Origin: Nitratireductor sp.
GTDB lineage: Bacteria; Pseudomonadota; Alphaproteobacteria; Rhizobiales; Rhizobiaceae
Direction of reading: 5' to 3'
Length of the DNA stretch: 6,186 nt
Assembly: GCA_020441735.1 (NCBI GenBank)
Contig: JAGRLQ010000039.1
Span: 4,639-10,824, forward strand
Positions 1-5,873 of the stretch are shown here, one piece after another. The stretch's first letter is position 1. Each line of letters opens with the position of its first letter. The notes below the pieces were generated by a model, which was given only the letters and a program-made list of their open reading frames with translations, did no database searches and had not been told where the DNA came from. The position numbers and the translations under genes were made by a program.

Positions 1-944
1 GCGCCGTGATGGCCCTGATGCATTTTCTCGGTCTTGGCGCCGAGCGCCAATGCGAGCATCTGGTGGCCGAGGCAGATGCCGAAGACGGGAATGTCCTTTT
101 CCAGCACACCGCGGATCATCGGCACGGCGTATTCGCCGGTGGCTGCCGGATCACCCGGGCCATTCGACAGGAAGACGCCATCGGGATTGTGGGACAGGAC
201 TTCCTCGGCACTGGCCTGGGCCGGCAGGATGGTGAGCTTGCAGCCAAGGCCTGCCAGCAGGCGCAGGATGTTGCTCTTTACGCCGTAGTCGACCACCACG
301 ACATTGAAGTCGGTGGCTTCCTGCTCGCCATAGCCTTCATTCCAGCGCCAAGCGGTCTGGGTCCAGTGTCCGGTCTGGCCGCTGGTGACATCCCTGGCCA
401 GATCGAGTCCTTCCAGTCCGTGCCAGGCGGCAGCGCGTTTTTTCAGCGCGGCAATATCGAACTTGCCATCGGGGTGGTGGGCGATGACAGCATTTGCCAG
501 GCCTTTTTCACGGATATGGGCGGTGAGCGCACGGGTATCGATGCCTCCCATGGCGATGATGCCGCGCGCCTTCAGCCAGTCATCAAAATGGCGCGCCGAA
601 CGGTAGTTGGAAGGATCGGTGATGTCGGCCTTGAAGATTGCGCCGACGACACCGGAGGCAGCAGCAGGATTGAAGGTTTCGAGATCTTCTTCATTGGTGC
701 CGATATTTCCGATGTGGGGGAAGGTGAAGGTGACGACCTGCCCGGCATAGGATGGATCGGTGAGGATTTCCTGATAGCCGGTGATGGCCGTGTTGAAACA
801 GACCTCGGCTTCCGCTTCGCCGGTGGCGCCGGCGCCCTCGCCCTCGATCACCATGCCATCGGCCAGAACCAGCACGGCGGTGGGAACCGGTGTTTCCCAG
901 CCGGGTGTCTTCGCGGGGGTTTCCATACTCAGCGTATCGGCCAT
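1..944 (-). CDS. carA: Carbamoyl-phosphate synthase small subunit (glutamine amidotransferase), N-terminal 314 codons
   Basis: CarA hydrolyses glutamine and passes ammonia to CarB, which makes carbamoyl phosphate for arginine and pyrimidine synthesis in the cytoplasm. Reading the minus strand from ATG at 944 gives an open frame to the window edge. It contains the small-chain N-terminal domain (about residues 22-160, with FNTAITGYQEILTDPSYAGQ), then the class I glutamine amidotransferase domain from about residue 213 (VVVDYGVKSNILR, SNGPGDP at 260-266). The nucleophile elbow is FGICLGHQ, with catalytic Cys at residue 291. The His/Glu pair of the triad would lie beyond the edge; about 85 residues are missing against a usual length near 400. 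The start at 944 has GGAG at 954-957, nine bases upstream. An in-frame ATG at 1031 would add 29 residues (Arg/Pro, then CCC) unlike the family, so it was not chosen; ATG at 926 is a second possible start. Identity is certain, the exact start less so. Confidence 0.97.
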   Translation of the reverse strand, partial: MADTLSMETPAKTPGWETPVPTAVLVLADGMVIEGEGAGATGEAEAEVCFNTAITGYQEILTDPSYAGQVVTFTFPHIGNIGTNEEDLETFNPAAASGVVGAIFKADITDPSNYRSARHFDDWLKARGIIAMGGIDTRALTAHIREKGLANAVIAHHPDGKFDIAALKKRAAAWHGLEGLDLARDVTSGQTGHWTQTAWRWNEGYGEQEATDFNVVVVDYGVKSNILRLLAGLGCKLTILPAQASAEEVLSHNPDGVFLSNGPGDPAATGEYAVPMIRGVLEKDIPVFGICLGHQMLALALGAKTEKMHQGHHG

Positions 945-1059
945 GGCCGGGGTCTCCGTGGGCGGGATGGTGCAGCAACAAAGAGCGGCTACCCGCGCAA
1001 AGGCCTGCACCGGTTCTGCCGGGCGGCGCATTTTGAATTTGATTGCGGCTGAAGTGGCT

Positions 1060-1088
1060 CAATAGTCTGCCAGCAGGGCATGGTCAAC
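1060..1088 (-). promoter_or_regulatory. Candidate housekeeping promoter of carA
   Basis: On the minus strand GTTGAC (1083-1088) is separated by exactly 17 bases from CTATTG (1060-1065). This is close to the rhizobial sigma-70 pattern CTTGAC-N17-CTATAT. Transcription would begin near 1053, leaving a carA leader of about 110 nt. That leader carries a perfect 7-bp inverted repeat (GGTGCAG / CTGCACC) with a 28-nt loop. The call rests on motif match and position only. Confidence 0.5.
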
Positions 1089-1116
1089 CTCGCTTTGGCG
1101 CCTTTCACCATTGTTA

Positions 1117-1195
1117 TCAACTCTTCGACAGGCCAGTTGAGCTTTGTTTCCGGCTGGCCCATAACTGCGGGAAATTCCCGGCCTTTGCGGCCGGG
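1117..1195 (+). other. Structured leader in front of the GatB/YqeY gene
   Basis: Three inverted repeats lie in the 5' region of the plus-strand gene. TCAACT / AGTTGA (1117-1122, 1135-1140) has a 12-nt loop. CGGGAA-A-TTCCCG spans 1168-1180. CCCGGCC-TTTGC-GGCCGGG (1177-1195) is a 7-bp stem ending five bases before the ribosome binding site. The last two share bases 1177-1180, so only one can form at a time. No convincing plus-strand promoter is visible between 945 and 1215. Whether these structures regulate anything is unknown. Confidence 0.3.
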
Positions 1196-1215
1196 TTCTG
1201 GAAGGACAGGCAAAC

Positions 1216-1668
1216 ATGTTGCGGGAACAAATCGCCGACTCTTTGAAAGCTGCCCAGAAGGGTCAGGACCGGAAGCGGACTTCAACGCTGCGGCTCATCC
1301 ATGCCGCAATCATCGACCGCGATATCGCGCTGCGCGGCAAGGGCAAGGACCGGGCCGATGATGAAGAGGTGCTCGACATTCTTGCGAAGATGGTCAAGCA
1401 GCGCGAGGAGTCGTCTGCACTCTATGCCAAGGGCGGCAGGCAGGACCTTGCCGACCAGGAACTGACCGAAATTGACATCATCAAGGAATTCATGCCGGCG
1501 CAACTTGATGACGAGAAGATGGACAGTGTCATTGCCGAACTGATCGAGGAGACCGGTGCGCAATCCCTGCGCGACATGGGCAAGATCATGGGGCTTCTGA
1601 AGGAGCGTTATCGCGGTCAGGTCGACATGGGCAAGGCCGGTGCAAAGCTCAAGGAAAAGCTCGGCTGA
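1216..1668 (+). CDS. GatB/YqeY domain-containing protein
   Basis: This small cytoplasmic protein of 150 residues is the usual full length for the YqeY family, which resembles the C-terminal helical tail domain of the GatB subunit of tRNA amidotransferase. Family features visible are the N-terminal MLREQIADSLKAAQK helix, KRTSTLRLIHAAIIDRDIA (about residues 19-38), the VKQREES stretch (about 59-65), EIDIIKEFMPAQL (about 84-96) and MGKIMGLLKERYRGQVD near the C-terminus. The start has GGAAGGA at 1200-1206, nine bases upstream. The family is related by sequence to the tRNA-binding part of GatB, but its physiological role is not established, so no reaction is assigned. It is transcribed away from carA and towards the LuxR gene. 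It lies near dnaG/rpoD, as commonly seen in alphaproteobacteria. Confidence 0.93.
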   Translation: MLREQIADSLKAAQKGQDRKRTSTLRLIHAAIIDRDIALRGKGKDRADDEEVLDILAKMVKQREESSALYAKGGRQDLADQELTEIDIIKEFMPAQLDDEKMDSVIAELIEETGAQSLRDMGKIMGLLKERYRGQVDMGKAGAKLKEKLG

Positions 1669-1726
1669 AGAAACCTGTTCAGGCTGGATGGCCTTGGCAG
1701 TTCCAGGTGGCAAAGGTGTTCGTGCA

Positions 1727-1768
1727 GAAAAGAAAAACTGCCCGGCCTGACCCACTCAAGCCGGGCAG
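1727..1768 (-). terminator. Strong intrinsic terminator, minus strand
   Basis: Read on minus, CTGCCCGGC pairs with GCCGGGCAG (1760-1768 with 1738-1746, 9 bp). After one mismatch three more pairs close a GTGGG loop. The stem is followed directly by TTTTTCTTTTC (1737 down to 1727). The plus strand shows no U-tract after the stem, so the terminator is directional. It lies about 280 nt past the luxR stop codon, a long way for a simple end of that gene. Confidence 0.85.
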
Positions 1769-1823
1769 CCTATGAAAAAGCCTGTAGTTCGAACCCACTT
1801 CGAGACTGGTCAGTGCTTTTTCA
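1727..1823 (-). ncRNA. Candidate small RNA (or structured luxR 3' end) with two GUGGG-loop hairpins
   Basis: Just before the terminator, the minus strand has TGAAAAAGC (1823-1815) pairing perfectly with GCTTTTTCA (1781-1773). Inside are CTG/CAG and AGT/ACT pairings and an apical stem TCGAA-GTGGG-TTCGA (1803-1789). The terminator hairpin also ends in a GTGGG loop. The result would be a compact RNA of about 97 nt, two hairpins with identical pentaloops and a U-tail, an architecture typical of trans-acting bacterial small RNAs. Promoter evidence is weak: CTTGCT (1844-1849) with N17 and TATTGA (1821-1826) on minus would start transcription inside the first stem. It could therefore be cut from a luxR 3' UTR instead. 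I do not recognise it as a named family. Confidence 0.42.
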
Positions 1824-2048
1824 ATACAAGTTCAACATGTGACAGCAAGTTTTTGCAACCCCCAAATGTGAGGGATTTTCCCCGTCGAATCACCGTATAA
1901 GGCGAGCTTATCCGGCCATGTTCGCTTTATGATTGCAACGGCAATGCTGCAGATTCCACCGGCGGCAAACGGTTTCGGGTTGGGGTCGAAACTCGATTGC
2001 CGAACAGATAGGCGCCGATCATTTCGAGCCGGCAATTCAGCCCTGACC

Positions 2049-2762
2049 CTAGATCAGCCGGAGTTTGGTTGCCTCGTGAATCGCCTGGGCGATGGTCACG
2101 CAGCCGAGCTTGCTGCGTGCCGATTTCAGATAGTCGCGGACGGTATGCTCCGAAAGCTGAATGATGTCGGCTGCCGAGGCGCTGTCCTTGCCGCGTGCCG
2201 TCCAGTAAAGGCACTCGATCTCGCGCGCGGAAAGGGATGGGCCTTCATCGGTTCCGAATACCTGCCGGACAGCCTTGCGGTGAAGTGCGTCGCCAATCTG
2301 GATCAGCATTTCGCGCTCGCCATCGATTTTCCTGCGCCAGTTCTCCTTGTCCATGTTGGAGGTCACCGAGAACATCGCCCTGCGCTGAGAGCGGTCATTG
2401 AGCGGAATGGAAAAGCCGGTACATCCGATGCCGTGTTGAAAGGCGTCTTTGAGAAATGCGGCGTGCTGACCGCCCTTCCTCTCAAGCTTCGACCAGAAGA
2501 AAGGTTCAACGTGATCAAAGCCATCCAGCATGACGGGGTCGATGTTGAAGTATTCGTTTTCTATGTAGCGGCCGAGCCACGAATGGGGATAGGTCGATTT
2601 GAAATAGGGCAGATCGGTTGGAGAGTTGGGGCGATGGGCCAGGTGATATACCGAGTGTTCATATTGCCCGATGTCACGGATCAGGCGCATGGCTTCGGTC
2701 ATGTCCTGTCCGGCGATGATTTTCAGAAGTGGTTCCGACCTGCTGCTGCCACGCGTGTTCAC
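2049..2762 (-). CDS. LuxR-family regulator with autoinducer-binding domain (LuxR solo)
   Basis: This is a 237-residue cytoplasmic transcription factor of the acyl-homoserine-lactone (AHL) type. The N-terminal autoinducer-binding domain (about residues 20-165) keeps the hallmark pocket residues Trp62, Tyr66, Asp75-Pro76 (in WLGRYIENEYFNIDPV), Trp90 (FFW) and Gly116 (GIGCTGFSIPL). The C-terminal LuxR/GerE helix-turn-helix (about 175-237) keeps Glu181, Leu185 and Gly191, with the recognition helix near SEHTVRDYLKSARSKLG. By family analogy these positions match the TraR residues conserved for ligand and DNA binding. The start is GTG at 2762 with GAGG (2769-2772) six bases upstream. No luxI-type synthase lies in the window, so it is provisionally a solo that may sense a synthase made elsewhere or by other cells. 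Domain calls are firm; ligand and targets are unknown. Confidence 0.93.
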   Translation of the reverse strand: MNTRGSSRSEPLLKIIAGQDMTEAMRLIRDIGQYEHSVYHLAHRPNSPTDLPYFKSTYPHSWLGRYIENEYFNIDPVMLDGFDHVEPFFWSKLERKGGQHAAFLKDAFQHGIGCTGFSIPLNDRSQRRAMFSVTSNMDKENWRRKIDGEREMLIQIGDALHRKAVRQVFGTDEGPSLSAREIECLYWTARGKDSASAADIIQLSEHTVRDYLKSARSKLGCVTIAQAIHEATKLRLI

Positions 2763-2898
2763 TGATCGCCTCTTGTATTAACCCGTTTCCCGTTATATCC
2801 GGCATTTAACGATCACGGCTGATTAGCCGATGACCGATCGCACAGGGGAAGCTGTTGACAATTGGCATTGCGATTCCGCCCACCCGGCAATCGGCGTG

Positions 2899-2917
2899 AA
2901 TTGACCCCACATCAATT
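2899..2917. promoter_or_regulatory. Operator-like inverted repeat AATTGA-N7-TCAATT
   Basis: AATTGA (2899-2904) and TCAATT (2912-2917) are perfect inverted arms separated by CCCCACA. The similarity extends outward (TGAATTGA / TCAATTTCA) with one inserted base. The 19-21 bp size and 7-bp spacer suit a dimeric DNA-binding protein. The LuxR protein could be the ligand, but nothing in the sequence proves this. Confidence 0.3.
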
Positions 2918-2956
2918 TCACACATGGCGGGCTTCACTCGCACACCCGACATCAAC

Positions 2957-2972
2957 CATTGTTGGAGCAATG
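2957..2972. promoter_or_regulatory. Operator-like inverted repeat CATTG-N6-CAATG
   Basis: CATTG (2957-2961) and CAATG (2968-2972) flank TTGGAG. With a two-base bulge the arms extend to ACC...GGT, so the whole site is about 23 bp, near lux-box size, but it does not match a lux-box consensus. It lies between luxR and dnaG and could serve either gene. Confidence 0.22.
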
Positions 2973-3035
2973 CTGGTCAAAAGCAAGTAAATCGGGCAGA
3001 GCCCGGCACTGTTTCGCCTTTGGGTGAAGTAAATT

Positions 3036-3071
3036 GCATTTAGAATGTAAGATTTTTTACAAGCATAATGC
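3036..3071. repeat. Nested symmetric inverted repeat upstream of dnaG
   Basis: GCATT (3036-3040) and AATGC (3067-3071) enclose TGTAA (3046-3050) and TTACA (3057-3061). Five-base gaps lie on both sides and a six-base centre (GATTTT) in the middle. The spacing is exactly symmetric in an otherwise AT-rich island about 130 bases before dnaG. It could be a cruciform, a tandem operator, or part of the dnaG promoter. Confidence 0.35.
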
Positions 3072-3201
3072 GGGGTAAAGCTGTGCCCGTCCGGGAATGA
3101 GAACGGCGCCCGGGGAAGCCGGGAAGTGCATTCCTGCAAGCTTTGATTGCGTTTCCATTGCATGAAGCGGTAGACTGATTTTTTCACCACAGCCCAGAGC
3201 C

Positions 3202-5166
3202 ATGCGTTTTCCCGATTCCTTTCTGGATGAAATCCGCGACCGGCTTCCGATATCGGAAGTCATCGGCAAGCGTGTGACCTTCGACAAGAAGAAGACCAAT
3301 GCGGCGCGGGGCGATTACTGGGCGTGTTGTCCGTTTCATGGCGAGAAAACGCCGAGCTTTCACTGTGAGGACCGCAAGGGGCGCTATCACTGCTTCGGCT
3401 GCGGTGTTTCCGGCGACCATTTCCGTTTTCTGACCGAACTGGACGGAATGAGCTTCCCCGAAGCCGTCGAACGGCTGGCGGATCAGGCGGGCCTGCCCAT
3501 GCCGGTCATGGACCGGCGGGAGCAGGAAAGGGAGGAAAAGCGCGCCACGCTGTTCGATGCCATGGAGCTGGCGACGGCGTTCTTCGAGCAGAAGCTGCAG
3601 GCGTCGGAAGGCGCCCCGGCACGCGCCTATCTGCGCGAGCGCGGGTTGAGCGCGGAAATGCAGAAGACCTTCCGCATCGGCTTTGCACCCGACAGCCGCA
3701 ATGCCCTGAAGGAGCATCTGTCGGCAAAGGGCATCAAGCCTGAGCAGGTGGAAGCCTGCGGGCTGGTCGTTCACGGCGGGGAGATCGCGGTTTCCTATGA
3801 CCGCTTCCGAAACCGGATCATGTTCCCCATTCCCGACGCCCGCGAGCGGGTGATTGCTTTTGGCGGGCGGGCGCTCAGCAGCGATGTTCCGGCGAAATAT
3901 ATGAATTCGCCGGAAACCGAACTCTTTCACAAGTCGAACGTTCTCTACAACTACGCCCGGGCGCGCCGTACGGTGCATGAGCGCAAGCAGGTGATCGCCT
4001 GTGAGGGGTATATGGATGTTCTGGCGCTGCATGCGGCGGGCTTTCCCAATGCGGTGGCGCCGTTGGGCACTGCGCTGACCGAGCGCCAGATGCTGCTGCT
4101 TTGGCGGCTGCATGGCGAGCCGGTGCTTTGCTTCGATGGTGATGAGGCCGGCGTCAAGGCGGCGCACCGGGCGATCGACATGCTGCTGCCGGGGCTCGAG
4201 GCCGGACGCTCCGCGCGGTTTGCCCTGCTGCCCGAGGGCCTCGATCCCGACGATCTGATCCGCCAGGAAGGCCCCGAGGCAATGGGTGAGGTGCTCGCCG
4301 GTTCGGTGCCGCTGGCGGAAATGATCTGGAACCGCGAGACCGCAAGCGGGCTCTTCGACACGCCGGAACGCAAGGCAATGCTTGAAAAGAGCATCCGTCA
4401 GGTGATCGGAGCCATCCGTGAGCCGAGCGTTCGCCGCCACTACGAGCAGGACATGGCCGATCGCCTGGCAGCCTATTTCGGTGCGGGCACTTCGGGGCCG
4501 GATGGCTGGGACGGCGGTGGTAATGGCAAGCCGCGCAACCGGGCAAGGCAGGGTTCGGGCTGGCGGGAAGGTGGCTCCAAAGGCCAGCGTGGCGGCGTTG
4601 TTGCATCGCCGGCGCTGCTGTCCACCGGCATCTTCAAGAAGGGCAAGACCCATGTGCCGCTACGCGAAGCGGCGCTGGTGATGGGTGCCTGCAACCATCC
4701 CGCGATCATCGAAGCGTTCTTCGATGAGTTCGTCAGCCTGCCGCTGTCATCGCAAAGTGCTGAAACCCTGCGCCAGTGGCTGGTCGATTTCCATGCCGAA
4801 TGCGCCGGGCGGGGAGAGGCCATGACCCATGGGGCAATTCGCGAGCGGCTCGAGACATCACCCAATGCGGAAACCGCGCAGCGCATGGATGGGCAGCTTG
4901 CACAAAACCGTATCTGGCAGTTCCGGTCCGATGCGGCCTTCGAGGATGCCCTGGAAGGCTGGCGCCAGGCCTATACGCTGCACATGCGCGCCAAGGCGCT
5001 GCGCAATGAGCTGAAAGCGGCGGAAACCGCGCTTTCGGCCGATGACAGCGAAGAAAACCAGGAGCGGCTGAACACCATCCGTGCGGAGATCGAACGGGAG
5101 GAGGGTACCGAAGCGCTGATTGACGGATTTGGCTTTTCCTCGGGCAGGCCGATGAAGGCGCTTTGA
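3202..5166 (+). CDS. dnaG: DNA primase
   Basis: DnaG synthesises the short RNA primers that start Okazaki fragments and works with the DnaB helicase at the replication fork. The 654-residue protein has all expected parts. The N-terminal zinc-binding domain (about 1-100) has a CHC2 set Cys43, His46, Cys64, Cys67 (CPFH ... CFGC). The RNA polymerase domain follows (about 125-430), with a TOPRIM core carrying Glu268 in EGYMDV and Asp312/Asp314 in FDGDEAG. LPEGLDPDDLI follows at about residues 345-355. A Gly/Ser/Arg-rich linker (about 430-475) leads to a helical C-terminal region (about 490-654), the usual DnaB-interaction end. The MRFPDSFLDEIRDRLPISEV start is typical of rhizobial DnaG, so ATG 3202 is chosen although the ribosome site is poor (only a GAG close to the start). 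It is followed by rpoD on the same strand, the classical arrangement, here interrupted by a small mobile element. Confidence 0.98.
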   Translation: MRFPDSFLDEIRDRLPISEVIGKRVTFDKKKTNAARGDYWACCPFHGEKTPSFHCEDRKGRYHCFGCGVSGDHFRFLTELDGMSFPEAVERLADQAGLPMPVMDRREQEREEKRATLFDAMELATAFFEQKLQASEGAPARAYLRERGLSAEMQKTFRIGFAPDSRNALKEHLSAKGIKPEQVEACGLVVHGGEIAVSYDRFRNRIMFPIPDARERVIAFGGRALSSDVPAKYMNSPETELFHKSNVLYNYARARRTVHERKQVIACEGYMDVLALHAAGFPNAVAPLGTALTERQMLLLWRLHGEPVLCFDGDEAGVKAAHRAIDMLLPGLEAGRSARFALLPEGLDPDDLIRQEGPEAMGEVLAGSVPLAEMIWNRETASGLFDTPERKAMLEKSIRQVIGAIREPSVRRHYEQDMADRLAAYFGAGTSGPDGWDGGGNGKPRNRARQGSGWREGGSKGQRGGVVASPALLSTGIFKKGKTHVPLREAALVMGACNHPAIIEAFFDEFVSLPLSSQSAETLRQWLVDFHAECAGRGEAMTHGAIRERLETSPNAETAQRMDGQLAQNRIWQFRSDAAFEDALEGWRQAYTLHMRAKALRNELKAAETALSADDSEENQERLNTIRAEIEREEGTEALIDGFGFSSGRPMKAL

Positions 5167-5179
5167 GGGCAATTGTCTT

Positions 5180-5197
5180 CAAAACATGGGTGTTTTG
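5180..5197 (+). terminator. Weak hairpin after dnaG
   Basis: CAAAACA-TGGG-TGTTTTG (7-bp perfect stem, 4-nt loop) begins 13 bases after the dnaG stop. The stem is AT-rich and followed by GCTGTTTAATG rather than a U-run. It may slow polymerase or protect the 3' end of the mRNA, but it is not a strong intrinsic terminator; read-through towards rpoD is possible. Confidence 0.3.
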
Positions 5198-5242
5198 GCT
5201 GTTTAATGCTTGAAAATCCGCAAAAGAGGACCACCTAGGTAA

Positions 5243-5273
5243 GGGTCAAGACTCAACTACTGGCGCAAAATGG
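5243..5273 (+). repeat. Left terminal inverted repeat of the MITE-like element
   Basis: This 31-bp end pairs with 5477-5507. It differs at position 8 (G here, A in the other arm) and position 22 (G here, C in the other arm). The position-8 difference creates a GANTC site (GACTC, 5250-5254), the CcrM methylation motif of alphaproteobacteria, which the right arm lacks. Confidence 0.88.
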
Positions 5274-5476
5274 TTGGAGCAAACTTGTGCGGATACAAGG
5301 AGCGGGAACGCAGGAAACCGCCTGGTTTTCAAGTTCCTGCAACGCGGTAGCCCGTGCAAATTTGCCCAATCTGAAAGACGCACCGTTATGACGGCGAACT
5401 ACTTCGTCAAAGCTCTCGACCGGGGGATAAACCCCGCTCTTCGCGCTTTTTCTCGTATTTCTTGTCATATCGGGCG

Positions 5477-5507
5477 CCATTTTGGGCCAGTAGTTGAGTT
5501 TTGACCC
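5477..5507 (-). repeat. Right terminal inverted repeat of the MITE-like element
   Basis: This is the inverted partner of 5243-5273 (29/31 identical), ending TTTTGACCC directly before the TAA duplication. Homology between the two ends stops abruptly at base 31, as expected of transposon termini. Confidence 0.88.
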
Positions 5508-5653
5508 TAAGCATTTTCAGCTTGACCTTTCGGCTTTGAAAAGGAATCAGGGTAGACTAGGCAAGACGGGTGTCGAGCGGTGGTTGCGGAACCGCTTTCC
5601 GGCATCTGCTTCCGGGAGGAGCCTGGATCAGGCAAGATACTGATTTTGCAGGT

Positions 5654-5672
5654 TTAACACCGGGTTAACCAT
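5654..5672 (+). promoter_or_regulatory. CtrA-type binding site upstream of rpoD
   Basis: TTAA (5654-5657), seven bases, then TTAACCAT (5665-5672) matches the full CtrA consensus TTAA-N7-TTAA and also the TTAACCAT half-site form. CtrA is the essential cell-cycle response regulator of many alphaproteobacteria. A GANTC (CcrM) site lies 34 bases downstream at 5706. Both positions suit control of rpoD, but no well-placed -10 was found, so activation or repression cannot be told. Confidence 0.55.
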
Positions 5673-5846
5673 GGCGGCTGTACCTGACCAGGATGGTAAA
5701 TGTACGATTCGCAGCAAGAATTCAAACAGGCAGTTTCGCTACAGCCGGTGTCCCGGCGAACCCAATACGCAGAAGAAATGACAACCACGTGCGCACGATG
5801 GTCTGACCGCCAGCCGGCCGGACAGATATCGATGATGAGTGCACAT

Positions 5847-5873
5847 TCACCGGCAGGCCGGTGAGGCAGGAAA
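5847..5873 (+). promoter_or_regulatory. Hairpin and ribosome binding site of rpoD
   Basis: TCACCGG-CAGG-CCGGTGA (5847-5864) is a perfect 7-bp stem with a 4-base loop. It ends three bases before the Shine-Dalgarno AGGA (5868-5871), which lies eight bases from ATG 5880. The Shine-Dalgarno decides the rpoD start. The hairpin could influence ribosome loading, though it does not cover the site itself. Confidence 0.5.

Larger units (their letters stand above)
1669..2048. other. Convergent intergenic region between the YqeY and LuxR genes
   Basis: This 380-base gap lies between two converging genes. Bases 1727-1823 hold the structured RNA and terminator described separately. The rest (1824-2048) shows no convincing gene. 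A 67-codon minus-strand reading frame (1832-2035) begins with TTG, lacks a ribosome site and resembles nothing recognised. A short inverted repeat ATAAG-GCGAG-CTTAT lies at 1897-1911. No plus-strand intrinsic terminator with a U-tract follows the YqeY gene, so its transcript may end at the shared hairpins or by Rho. Confidence 0.6.
2763..3201. other. Divergent luxR-dnaG intergenic region, rich in inverted repeats
   Basis: This 439-base divergent regulatory region has no credible gene. It contains a perfect TTGACA (2865-2870) without a good -10 at 16-18 bases, and TATAAC on minus (2794-2799) upstream of luxR without a matching -35. CATAAT (3064-3069) and TAGACT (3171-3176) are possible -10 elements for dnaG. 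CGGGC-AGA-GCCCG forms a small stem near 2993-3005. GC-rich overlapping stems (CCGGG / CCCGG) occur at about 3090-3112. The three clearest inverted repeats are listed separately. A 90-codon minus frame (2918-3190) has no family resemblance and is not called. Confidence 0.6.
5243..5507. mobile_element. MITE-like element between dnaG and rpoD (265 bp, 31-bp TIRs, TAA duplication)
   Basis: The two ends are inverted copies of each other matching at 29 of 31 positions, starting GGGTCAAGACTCAACTACTG on the left. They are flanked by TAA at 5240-5242 and at 5508-5510, a likely 3-bp target duplication. The 203-bp interior encodes no recognisable transposase. It has one 76-codon plus frame starting with TTG (5274-5504) and one 75-codon minus frame (5253-5480), both running into the repeats, neither recognised. 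The interior also has inverted repeats GCAGGAA / TTCCTGC (5310-5340) and CGGGG / CCCCG (5421-5436). This fits a non-autonomous miniature element moved in trans by a transposase elsewhere. A 3-bp TNA-type duplication would suit some IS5-group elements, but I cannot name the parent. Confidence 0.82.

Noticed and set aside
6..1052. 348-codon plus-strand frame opposite carA
   Set aside because: It is an antisense shadow of carA, which has clear family motifs; the frame stays open because of GC-rich third positions.
1131..1146. GGCCAGTTGAGCTTTG resembling the end of the MITE repeat
   Set aside because: It matches only with a 3-base gap and one mismatch, lacks a partner and a target duplication, and is most likely chance.
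1781..1803. GTTCGAACCC resembling a tRNA T-arm
   Set aside because: No acceptor, D-arm or anticodon arm can be built around it; the bases are explained by the apical stem of the minus-strand hairpin.
1832..2035. 67-codon minus-strand frame downstream of luxR
   Set aside because: TTG start, no ribosome site and no family resemblance; probably a chance frame in the 3' region.
1929..2765. 278-codon plus-strand frame opposite the LuxR gene
   Set aside because: The minus frame shows both LuxR-family domains and a good ribosome site; the plus frame resembles nothing.
2865..2893. Perfect TTGACA as a -35 promoter element
   Set aside because: No acceptable -10 element occurs 16-18 bases downstream, so no promoter is called here.
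3184..4653. 489-codon minus-strand frame opposite dnaG
   Set aside because: Antisense shadow of dnaG with no recognisable domains; the plus frame carries the zinc, TOPRIM and DnaB-interaction regions.
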